NCBI GenBank assembly: GCA_030621275.1
Contig: JAUXHY010000109.1
Coordinates: 1 to 5,464, forward strand
Direction: 5' to 3'
Length of the DNA: 5,464 nt
Source of the DNA: a bacterium
GTDB lineage: Bacteria; Fidelibacterota; Marinisomatia; Marinisomatales; JAHJCW01
A model generated the notes under the pieces. It was not told the origin of the DNA, did no database searches, and worked only from the letters and a program-made list of their open reading frames with translations. Position numbers and translations under genes: made by a program. Within the stretch, counting starts at the first letter, position 1. Each line of letters opens with the position of its first letter. Shown one piece after another: positions 1 to 5,350 of this stretch.

Positions 1-965
1 AATCTAGTAAAATTATAAAAGAAGCAAAATCTTGGGGAACTATTATTATTATTGCTCTCCTCTTGAAAGTTACAATAATTGAGGCGTACATCGTTCCGAC
101 CGGAAGCATGGAAAATACAATTATGACTGGTGACTTTCTCATCGGAAACCGATTTGTTTACGGAATGCGTACACCCGATTGGATTGGTATTCCATATACT
201 GACAAAGGATTTAATATACCATACATTCGATTACCAAAGTTCAAAGAGCCAACACCCGGAGAAGTGATCATCTTCAAATATCCACATGATGTTTTTCATA
301 AGTACGTTAAACGATGTGTGGCAGGACCAGGAGATACACTTGAAATAATTAATAGAGAATTATTTATCAATGGTGAATCAGTACCTTTATCAAAAAACGG
401 TAAATTCCTTGGACCATTATTAAATCAGGATTATGTTCAGCATGATTTGTTTTTACCGGAACAAGGAAATAAAGATTATTTTCATGAGATACATATTCCG
501 CAAGCAGGAGACACGGTTAGAATCAATAGTGAAACCGATTGGCGTTATTGGTTACCAATTATTATATATGATGGTCATTTAGCTAAATTAAAAAACGATA
601 TTGTAGAATATGATTTTACTACAATTGATCCGGATAATTTATTCCGTAGAAAGGGAGAGCATTTTGTATATGATGACTATTTTCCGTCCGGGAAACTATT
701 AAATCCGTGGATGAAATCAATTAATGAGTCTGATTTTCAATTTTTGCATATTGATGGAATACCAATATCTGAAATGGATTATTATATAGTTGAACAAGAT
801 TACTACTGGGCAATGGGAGATAATAGGGATGATAGCTTAGATTCACGTTATTGGGGATTTGTGCCGGAAAATTACATCTTGGGAGAAGCACTATTTGTAT
901 ATTTTTCATTAAATCTTAAAACATGGATACCTCGATTTAATAGGATGTTTACTTACATAAAATAA
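1..965 (+). CDS. lepB: Signal peptidase I, 5' end cut off by the window edge
   Basis: Membrane-bound serine protease that removes signal peptides from exported proteins at the outer face of the cytoplasmic membrane. The reading frame is open from base 3, and the residues before the TTG at 63 (SWGTIIIIALLLKVTIIEAY) form the usual N-terminal membrane helix, so the real start lies upstream of the window and TTG 63 is not the start. The catalytic serine is in PTGSM (codon 105-107). The general-base lysine is in KYVKRCVAGPGD (codon 309-311). The conserved C-terminal box MGDNRDDSLDSRYWG lies at about 813-857. Roughly 155 residues separate the lysine box from the GDNR box, including a second GD-containing strand (IPQAGDTVRI); this enlarged region is common, from memory, in Bacteroidota-type enzymes. 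It ends at TAA 963-965 and is followed 89 bp later by a small gene on the same strand. Identity is secure; only the N-terminus is missing. Confidence 0.95.
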   Translation, partial: SSKIIKEAKSWGTIIIIALLLKVTIIEAYIVPTGSMENTIMTGDFLIGNRFVYGMRTPDWIGIPYTDKGFNIPYIRLPKFKEPTPGEVIIFKYPHDVFHKYVKRCVAGPGDTLEIINRELFINGESVPLSKNGKFLGPLLNQDYVQHDLFLPEQGNKDYFHEIHIPQAGDTVRINSETDWRYWLPIIIYDGHLAKLKNDIVEYDFTTIDPDNLFRRKGEHFVYDDYFPSGKLLNPWMKSINESDFQFLHIDGIPISEMDYYIVEQDYYWAMGDNRDDSLDSRYWGFVPENYILGEALFVYFSLNLKTWIPRFNRMFTYIK

Positions 966-1054
966 AATTTGCGATTTATTTGTTTTATGTAACAAATTAA
1001 CTTTCAATTTTTAATGCAGTTTGATTAAGTTTAAACGTAAAGTAATCAGAGATT

Positions 1055-1300
1055 ATGAGTCAAAAAGATAAATTAAATGAATTGCAGGATCGGTTAGGCG
1101 AAATTTTTAATGGTATTGATGACTATTATAGTCAATCCATTTTGGATGAATTAATTAACCGGATTGATACTACAATTGACGATTTTAATAAAGAATTTCA
1201 ATCTTTAATTGGAAATTTAAAAGTAAAACCGAAAAGAAGAACTCCAACAAAGACTACAAGAAAGACATCTGCTGCTTCAGGAAGTAAAAGTAAAACTTAG
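1055..1300 (+). CDS. Small hypothetical protein with acidic helical head and basic tail
   Basis: No family recognised. The 81-aa product has two visible parts. Residues 1-55 look helical, with regularly spaced hydrophobics and many acidic residues (12 Asp/Glu against 5 Lys/Arg). Residues 56-81 form a low-complexity tail with ten Lys/Arg and no acidic residue (KPKRRTPTKTTRKTS), resembling the disordered basic tails of histone H1-like or other nucleic-acid-binding proteins. No signal peptide or membrane segment is seen. The ATG at 1055 is preceded only by a weak purine stretch (cagaga). The gene sits 89 bp after lepB and 33 bp before the coiled-coil membrane protein gene, so co-transcription is likely. 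A real gene is supported by the ordered composition, the position in a same-strand series, and the absence of a competing frame. A nucleic-acid-binding role for the tail is inference only. Confidence 0.7.
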   Translation: MSQKDKLNELQDRLGEIFNGIDDYYSQSILDELINRIDTTIDDFNKEFQSLIGNLKVKPKRRTPTKTTRKTSAASGSKSKT

Positions 1301-1333
1301 AAATAATTTTATAATTAATCACTAGAGGAACCA

Positions 1334-1840
1334 ATGAGCGTAAAAGATAAAATAATTCTACTCCTTATGATCTTATTATTAGTTGGCGGTGTATATGTAT
1401 ATTATACTTATACTTTAGTAATGGATAGAATGGACCTAATGGACAAACAACAGTATACTCATATTGACCAAGTCAATAAGGAATTCAGAGATGGATTGAA
1501 CAAACTTGAATTGCAATTTGTTGGTCGTGGAAAACACTTACAAACTGCTCAAATGAATATTGTTACCAATACAAATCTAATTAACAATGTAAATGAAGAA
1601 TTAAATAGCAAGATTGAAGATGTATCATACGATCTTGATGAAGCAGTTCGCGAAATAAATAATGATATTGCTAGTGCAAATAGAGATCTTGGTGATTTGC
1701 GCGCAGATGTTGATAGTGAACGTCGTCGTAATACACGTCGCTTGACTGATATTGAGCAATCAATCACAAATGTTAAGAATAGCGTAAATGAAATTGACAA
1801 CTTAAGTATAATTCAAAAAGCACGCGAAAAAGACAAATAA
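1334..1840 (+). CDS. Membrane-anchored coiled-coil protein of unknown function
   Basis: The 168-aa product begins with a short basic segment (MSVKDK), then one strongly hydrophobic helix at about residues 7-29 (IILLLMILLLVGGVYVYY...), then a soluble region. From about residue 83 to 154 hydrophobic residues recur at 3-4 spacing (for example L90, I94, V97, L101, then V105, I108, I112, A115, L119, L122, V126, and later L137, I140, I144, V147, V151, I154), which is a long coiled coil with a phase shift near 101-105. An Arg-rich patch (ERRRNTRR, 129-136) interrupts the core. There is no cysteine and no lipobox, so it is an anchored protein and not a lipoprotein. By the positive-inside rule the coiled coil should face the periplasm. 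AGAGGAA at 1324-1330 is a plausible ribosome site for the ATG. It is the last gene before the strong terminator at 1857-1889. No family recognised; a structural or scaffolding role is only a guess. Confidence 0.75.
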   Translation: MSVKDKIILLLMILLLVGGVYVYYTYTLVMDRMDLMDKQQYTHIDQVNKEFRDGLNKLELQFVGRGKHLQTAQMNIVTNTNLINNVNEELNSKIEDVSYDLDEAVREINNDIASANRDLGDLRADVDSERRRNTRRLTDIEQSITNVKNSVNEIDNLSIIQKAREKDK

Positions 1841-1856
1841 TCTTTATATAGAAATA

Positions 1857-1889
1857 AAAAAAAGCCCCGTTTGTTGCGGGGCTTTTTTT
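1857..1889. terminator. Strong bidirectional rho-independent terminator
   Basis: An uninterrupted 13-bp stem: an A tract plus GCCCCG (1857-1869) pairs with CGGGGC plus seven Ts (1877-1889) across a 7-nt loop (TTTGTTG). The T tract on the plus strand ends the unit finishing with the coiled-coil gene, whose stop is 17 bp upstream. The eight As at 1856-1863 give a T tract on the minus strand, directly after the tRNA-Leu 3' end. It therefore probably serves both converging transcripts. Confidence 0.92.
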
Positions 1890-1890
1890 G

Positions 1891-1974
1891 TGCCGAGGGT
1901 CGGAATCGAACCGACACCTCATAAATGAGACCGGTTTTTGAGACCGGCGCGTCTACCAGTTCCGCCACCCCGGC
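1891..1974 (-). tRNA. tRNA-Leu, anticodon CAA
   Basis: Read on the minus strand, 84 nt fold as a complete class II tRNA. The acceptor stem GCCGGGG/CCTCGGC has seven pairs including one G-U, and the discriminator base is A. The D arm is GCG/CGC with a GG in the loop. The anticodon stem CCGGT/ACCGG encloses the loop CTCAAAA, giving anticodon CAA, which reads UUG. The 15-nt variable arm contains CTCA/TGAG, the long arm expected of leucine tRNAs. The T arm is GTCGG/CCGAC with loop TTCGATT. The 3' CCA is not encoded (the DNA continues C-A-A), so it must be added by nucleotidyltransferase. The 3' end is one base from the bidirectional terminator. No duplicated 3' fragment that would mark an integrated element was noticed nearby. 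Confidence 0.97.
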
Positions 1975-2011
1975 AATTATTTTATAATAAATTATCAAAA
2001 AATAAGGGAAG

Positions 2012-2041
2012 AAAATAGATGTTATTAAAAAGGATTGTCAA
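2012..2041 (-). promoter_or_regulatory. Candidate promoter for tRNA-Leu
   Basis: On the minus strand a perfect TTGACA (2041 down to 2036) is followed after 18 nt by TATTTT (2017 down to 2012), which matches 4 of 6 positions of a -10 box. A start near 2005 would leave a leader of about 30 nt before the tRNA 5' end at 1974, a sensible layout. The -10 is poor and the gap is very AT-rich, so chance is possible; some FCB-group bacteria also use a different promoter consensus. Confidence 0.35.
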
Positions 2042-2075
2042 TATATTTAGGTACAATTTTTAATAATATTTTATT

Positions 2076-2082
2076 AAAGGAG
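2076..2082 (+). promoter_or_regulatory. Strong ribosome binding site of the acyl-CoA synthetase gene
   Basis: AAAGGAG lies 5 nt before the ATG at 2088 and fixes that start. It is by far the clearest Shine-Dalgarno sequence in the window; neither the four-helix-bundle gene nor gpsA has one. The rest of the 113-bp gap (1975-2087) is AT-rich; TACAAT at 2052-2057 resembles a -10 box for this gene but has no convincing partner upstream. Confidence 0.75.
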
Positions 2083-2087
2083 TAACA

Positions 2088-3881
2088 ATGTCATACACAA
2101 CCATACCCGGTATGTTTTTAGAATCAACGAAGACCAACAAAGATAAACCAGCATATTTTGAAAAAATTGATGGAGAATGGAAAGAATATAAATTTGGCGA
2201 AGTATATAATATTGTAGAAAAATTTGCTGCAGGTTTAGCAAGTCTTGGTTTAAAAACAGACGATAAAGTTGCTATTCAAGCTCATAATTGTCCACGTTGG
2301 GCGTTTAGCGACTATTCCATCGCATGTATTGGAGCGGTATCGGTAACTGTTTATCCAACTTTAATAGCTCCCCAAATAAAATATATTATTGATGATTCCG
2401 ATACGCAATACGTTATTACGCAAGATCAATCGCAAACAGATAAAATCCTGGAGTTTATTCAAGATAGTCCTAAGCTAAAGGGCATTATTGCAATGGACAA
2501 TACCCATGATCCTGCTAAGAATATTATCAGTTTTGAACATATTATGGAATTGGGTGAAAAATATATTAAGAATACAGGGTTTACTTTAGAAAAAGCATCG
2601 AAAGATATTAAACCGGATGATCTATTAACATTAATATATACTAGTGGAACAACCGGTAATCCAAAGGGAGTTATGCTTTCCCATAATAATTTGATATCAA
2701 ATGTTATTGGTGGTGGTAAGGTAATTCACTTTGGTAGTGAAGATACTTTCCTGTCATTCCTCCCGTTAAGCCACGTATTTGAACGTATGTCAGGGCATTA
2801 TACCGGACTTTCCTTAGGTGCAAAAACATATTACGCAGAAAGTGTTGATACGATAGGTGACAATATGGTTGAAGTAAAACCAACGATTGTGATCGCAGTT
2901 CCGCGTGTATTTGAAAAAATCAATGCAAAAATTATTGATAAAGTCAGTGGTGACCCGGCAATTAGACAGAAAATATTCTGGTGGGCAATTGGTGTTGGGA
3001 AAGAAGCTGCAAAATTTTTAACACGCGGTAAAAAACCAACAGGAATGTTAGGATTTAAATTTAAAATAGCAGATAAATTAGTATTCTCAAAATTGAAAGC
3101 AAAAGTTGGTGGTAAGTTACGTTTCTTTGTCTCCGGAGGAGCGCCATTATCAAAAGAAGTTGGAGAATTCTTTGCATCTGCAAATATACCAATTTTAGAA
3201 GGATATGGTCTAACGGAGACTAGTCCGGTAATTTCTGCAAATGTAGAAGAACTATTTAAATTTGGTACAGTTGGAGCGTTAATAGAAAAAGTTGAAGTAA
3301 AAATAGCTGATGACGGTGAAATACTTTGTAAAGGTCCAAATGTAATGTTGGGTTATTACAAAAATCCCGAAGCAACTAAAGAAGCTATTGATAAAGACGG
3401 TTGGTTCCATACCGGTGATATCGGCAAATTTGACGAAGATAATTATCTGATGGTCACTGATCGCAAGAAGAGTATTTTAGTTACTGCAGGTGGTAAAAAT
3501 ATTGCTCCTGCTCCATTGGAAATTGCATTAACATCATCTAAATATATTGAACAGGCGTTGGCAATTGGCGATAGACGCAGATTCGTATCAGCTTTGATCG
3601 TGCCGTCTTTCGAAGTATTGGAAGAATGGGCAAAGGAAAAAGGAATTGATTACGGAAACCGTCAATCATTGCTTGACAACCATAAGGTACATGACTTATT
3701 TGATGCGGAAGTAGCAAAAACGATGGAGAAATTCTCACGTTACGAACAGATCAAGGAATATGCATTATTATCAAAAGAATGGACTATCGAAAGCGGTGAG
3801 ACTACGCCTAAGTTATCGGTAAAACGGAAAGTGGTTGTTAATAACTACACTAAAGAAATTGAAGGAATATACGCTGATTAG
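2088..3881 (+). CDS. fadD: Long-chain acyl-CoA synthetase (AMP-forming, FadD/FAA type)
   Basis: Activates free fatty acids with ATP to an acyl-adenylate and then to acyl-CoA, normally as a peripheral membrane enzyme. The 597-aa length is typical for bacterial long-chain ligases of the ANL superfamily. The AMP-binding domain runs from about residue 10 to 460. It holds the phosphate-binding loop YTSGTTGNPKG (184-194), the SGGAPL segment (349-354), the adenine motif YGLTETSP (373-380) and GWFHTGD with the ribose-binding Asp (438-444). The hinge DRKKSILVTAGGKNIAP (458-474) leads into the mobile C-terminal domain, which ends with a Lys-rich TPKLSVKRK block (573-581) where the family has its catalytic lysine. 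The eukaryotic-ACSL-like hinge and P-loop favour a long-chain ligase over acetyl-CoA synthetase. All motifs are intact. The symbol denotes the family; orthology to E. coli FadD is not established. It is followed on the same strand by the repeat-flanked cassette and gpsA. Confidence 0.94.
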   Translation: MSYTTIPGMFLESTKTNKDKPAYFEKIDGEWKEYKFGEVYNIVEKFAAGLASLGLKTDDKVAIQAHNCPRWAFSDYSIACIGAVSVTVYPTLIAPQIKYIIDDSDTQYVITQDQSQTDKILEFIQDSPKLKGIIAMDNTHDPAKNIISFEHIMELGEKYIKNTGFTLEKASKDIKPDDLLTLIYTSGTTGNPKGVMLSHNNLISNVIGGGKVIHFGSEDTFLSFLPLSHVFERMSGHYTGLSLGAKTYYAESVDTIGDNMVEVKPTIVIAVPRVFEKINAKIIDKVSGDPAIRQKIFWWAIGVGKEAAKFLTRGKKPTGMLGFKFKIADKLVFSKLKAKVGGKLRFFVSGGAPLSKEVGEFFASANIPILEGYGLTETSPVISANVEELFKFGTVGALIEKVEVKIADDGEILCKGPNVMLGYYKNPEATKEAIDKDGWFHTGDIGKFDEDNYLMVTDRKKSILVTAGGKNIAPAPLEIALTSSKYIEQALAIGDRRRFVSALIVPSFEVLEEWAKEKGIDYGNRQSLLDNHKVHDLFDAEVAKTMEKFSRYEQIKEYALLSKEWTIESGETTPKLSVKRKVVVNNYTKEIEGIYAD

Positions 3882-3888
3882 GAGCTGA

Positions 3889-3916
3889 TTGATTATTGAA
3901 TATTGATGATTGACTA
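3889..3916 (+). repeat. Left outer array: four 7-bp repeats
   Basis: Four consecutive heptamers with consensus TTGAWTA: TTGATTA at 3889, TTGAATA at 3896, TTGATGA at 3903 and TTGACTA at 3910. The stretch 3894-3918 is repeated at 3932-3956 with 23 of 25 identical bases. As the outer arm (3888-3919) it is complementary to the right array. Confidence 0.85.
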
Positions 3917-3933
3917 TTAAGAACTAGGGCATA

Positions 3934-3961
3934 TTGAATATTGTAGATTGACTATTGATTA
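3934..3961 (+). repeat. Left inner array: four 7-bp repeats
   Basis: Four more heptamers in the same orientation as the outer array: TTGAATA at 3934, TTGTAGA at 3941, TTGACTA at 3948 and TTGATTA at 3955. The array is separated from the outer one by a 17-bp non-repeat spacer and ends 6 bp before the start codon of the four-helix-bundle gene. Its last part (3947-3964) matches the reverse complement of 4316-4333 at 17 of 18 positions, so it can compete with the outer array for pairing. Confidence 0.85.
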
Positions 3962-3967
3962 TTATTA

Positions 3968-4318
3968 ATGGATAGTGAGGAATTAAAGAGCAGGACTAAA
4001 GAATTTGCTCATCGTTCGATAAAGTTGTGTATGGCGTTGCCGAATACAACTTTAGGTCGTCATGTTAAAGGTCAATTAATTCGTTGTGCTACATCGGTAG
4101 CTGCCAATTATCGTGCTGTTTGTATTGCACAATCAAAAGCAAGTTTTGTTTCAAAAATAAGTATCGTTATTGAAGAAGCGGATGAATCTGCATTTTGGTT
4201 AGAGCTTATTATTGATGAGAAATTATTGCAGACTAAATCAGTAGAACCACTTTTGACTGAAGCAAACGAACTCACTTCAATATTTATATCATCAAGGAAA
4301 ACAGCGAGTAAGAAATAA
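3968..4318 (+). CDS. Four-helix-bundle protein, 23S rRNA intervening-sequence protein family
   Basis: The 116-aa product matches, by recognition, the PF05635/TIGR02436-type four-helix-bundle family first found encoded in 23S rRNA intervening sequences; the DGR accessory protein Avd shares this fold. Visible family hallmarks are a first helix FAHRSIKLCMALP (13-25), the signature QLIRCATSVAANYRA (36-50) and the third-helix block SFVSKISIVIEEADESAFWL (59-78). The last helix (about 92-109) ends in a basic tail. The length is normal and no frameshift is seen. The ATG at 3968 fits the family N-terminus (MDSEELKSRTKEF) but has no Shine-Dalgarno sequence, only AT-rich repeat upstream. The TAA stop lies inside the right inverted repeat, so gene and repeats form one unit. 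The molecular function of the family is not settled; basic, oligomeric members are thought to bind nucleic acid. Family call is firm, function unknown. Confidence 0.9.
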   Translation: MDSEELKSRTKEFAHRSIKLCMALPNTTLGRHVKGQLIRCATSVAANYRAVCIAQSKASFVSKISIVIEEADESAFWLELIIDEKLLQTKSVEPLLTEANELTSIFISSRKTASKK

Positions 4319-4346
4319 TAATCAATAATCAATATTAAATAATCAA
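4319..4346 (-). repeat. Right array: four 7-bp repeats, inverted
   Basis: Read on the minus strand, four heptamers run from 4346 down to 4319: TTGATTA, TTTAATA, TTGATTA and TTGATTA. They have the same consensus as the two left arrays but inverted orientation. The array starts immediately after the stop codon of the four-helix-bundle gene and ends two bases before the gpsA ATG, so it forms the whole leader of gpsA. Confidence 0.85.
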
Positions 4347-4348
4347 TT

Positions 4349-5347
4349 ATGAATATAACAGTATTAGGATTTGGTTCATGGGGCGGGACGGTTGCACAGC
4401 ATTTAGTTAAATTAGGTCATGATGTAATCGGTTGGCATCCATTCCCGGATGAAGTGGAAGAGATGCAAAAAACCCTTCAACATAATTTAATTCCGCAATT
4501 ACAAATATCCAAAGAGTTGCAACTCACAACTGATTTACAATCAGCACTTAAAAAGGCGGAAATTGTAGTAGTAGCTACGCCATCGCATGTTGTGCGGAGT
4601 ATAATTGGTGAATCCACAGAATTTATCAAAGATGATGCAATAATCGTGAACTTGGCTAAAGGTGTAGAGAACGACAGTTTACAAACGATGAGCCAAGTAA
4701 TCGCTGAGGCGGGAAAGATTAAGGCTGACAGGATCGTAACGCTATACGGACCATCGCACGCGGAGGAAGTCGCTTTGGGAATGCCCACAACCTTAGTATC
4801 GGCTAGCAGTAAAATGAAAACCGCAAAAGTAGTGCAGCAGGAGTTCTCATCGGAAGTATTGCGGATATATTCCAATAAGGACATTTTGGGTGTTGAGTTA
4901 GCCGGATCGCTGAAGAACGTGATCGCCATTGCGGCGGGTATCTGCGACGGAATAGGCTACGGAGACAATACCAAAGCCGCCTTAATTACGCGCGGATTGA
5001 CCGAAATGACACGCCTTGGTGTAGAAATGGGAGCAAAGCCAGAAACCTTTTTTGGATTAAGCGGAATAGGGGACTTAATGGCAACCTGCCTGAGCAAACA
5101 CAGCCGTAACCGCTATGTAGGCGAGGAGCTTGGAAAAGGTCGCAAATTGGAGGAAATACTGGACGAAATGAAAATGGTAGCGGAAGGTGTTAAAACGGCT
5201 AAATCGGTTGTTCAATTACGTGATAAGTATAAAGTGCCTATGCCAATTGCATCGGCAATGGAGAATGTGCTGTTCCACGGTGCAGACCCTAAAGATAAGG
5301 TCAAAGAATTAATGACAAGGGATTTAAAGATAGAGAAGGCTTATTAA
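4349..5347 (+). CDS. gpsA: Glycerol-3-phosphate dehydrogenase [NAD(P)+]
   Basis: Cytoplasmic enzyme reducing dihydroxyacetone phosphate to sn-glycerol 3-phosphate, the precursor of the phospholipid backbone. The 332-aa length is standard. The N-terminal Rossmann domain carries GFGSWGGTVA (residues 7-16) in place of the common GAGSWGTALA, followed by VVVATPSH (73-80) and NLAKGVE with conserved K104 (101-107). LYGPSHAEEVALGMPT (132-147) is the family GPSFA-type signature. The C-terminal helical domain holds ELAGSLKNV with the catalytic lysine K189 (183-191), GDNTKAALITRG (205-216), SGIGDL with D242 (238-243) and the substrate-binding KHSRNR (250-255). All key residues are present. The ATG at 4349 is right for the family start MNITVLGFG, but no Shine-Dalgarno sequence precedes it, only the cassette's right repeat. 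It ends in tandem TAA stops (5345-5350). GC content is unusually high in the middle of the gene. Confidence 0.96.
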   Translation: MNITVLGFGSWGGTVAQHLVKLGHDVIGWHPFPDEVEEMQKTLQHNLIPQLQISKELQLTTDLQSALKKAEIVVVATPSHVVRSIIGESTEFIKDDAIIVNLAKGVENDSLQTMSQVIAEAGKIKADRIVTLYGPSHAEEVALGMPTTLVSASSKMKTAKVVQQEFSSEVLRIYSNKDILGVELAGSLKNVIAIAAGICDGIGYGDNTKAALITRGLTEMTRLGVEMGAKPETFFGLSGIGDLMATCLSKHSRNRYVGEELGKGRKLEEILDEMKMVAEGVKTAKSVVQLRDKYKVPMPIASAMENVLFHGADPKDKVKELMTRDLKIEKAY

Positions 5348-5350
5348 TAA

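Larger units (their letters stand above)
3888..4347 (+). mobile_element. Repeat-bounded intervening-sequence-like cassette with four-helix-bundle gene
   Basis: A unit of 460 bp consisting of one gene (3968-4318) bracketed by complementary AT-rich arms. The outer arms, 3888-3919 and 4316-4347, are inverted repeats matching at 29 of 32 positions. The size, the single four-helix-bundle gene and the complementary ends match what is known of intervening sequences found inside 23S rRNA genes (for example in Leptospira), but this copy lies between two protein genes. It occupies the entire gap between the fadD stop (3881) and the gpsA start (4349). No transposase and no target-site duplication is visible, so mobility is inference from architecture and family. 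Confidence 0.55.

Noticed and set aside
63..65. TTG as the start codon of signal peptidase
   Set aside because: The frame is open upstream to base 3 and encodes the expected membrane helix, so TTG is an internal Leu codon.
721..909. Minus-strand frame of 62 codons over the lepB 3' end
   Set aside because: Overlaps the conserved GDNR box of signal peptidase; no independent support.
977..998. Hairpin ATTTGTT/AACAAAT after lepB as a terminator
   Set aside because: Only seven A/T-rich pairs and no following T tract; too weak to call.
1549..1800. Minus-strand frame of 83 codons over the coiled-coil gene
   Set aside because: Its Ser/Arg/Leu-rich translation is the mirror of Asp/Asn/Glu-rich coiled-coil codons; no start signal.
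1813..1998. Minus-strand frame of 61 codons
   Set aside because: It covers the tRNA-Leu and the terminator, which explain this sequence fully.
3538..3738. Minus-strand frame of 66 codons within fadD
   Set aside because: Lies inside the C-terminal domain of an intact acyl-CoA synthetase and has no recognisable product.
4108..4332. Minus-strand frame of 74 codons inside the four-helix-bundle gene
   Set aside because: The plus-strand product has clear family motifs across the same bases, so the antisense frame is a by-product.
3889..4346. CRISPR array
   Set aside because: The repeat unit is only 7 bp and in direct tandem without spacers, and no cas gene is nearby.
3888..4347. Diversity-generating retroelement, suggested by the Avd-like fold
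   Set aside because: No reverse transcriptase, no template/variable repeat pair and no C-type-lectin target gene occur in the window; the flanking repeats are heptamer arrays, not a TR/VR pair.
4477..4929. 150-codon open frame antisense to gpsA
   Set aside because: It lies wholly inside a fully motif-supported gpsA. Its translation is Ser/Ile/Cys-rich with no recognisable domain and it has no ribosome site; it is a shadow frame.
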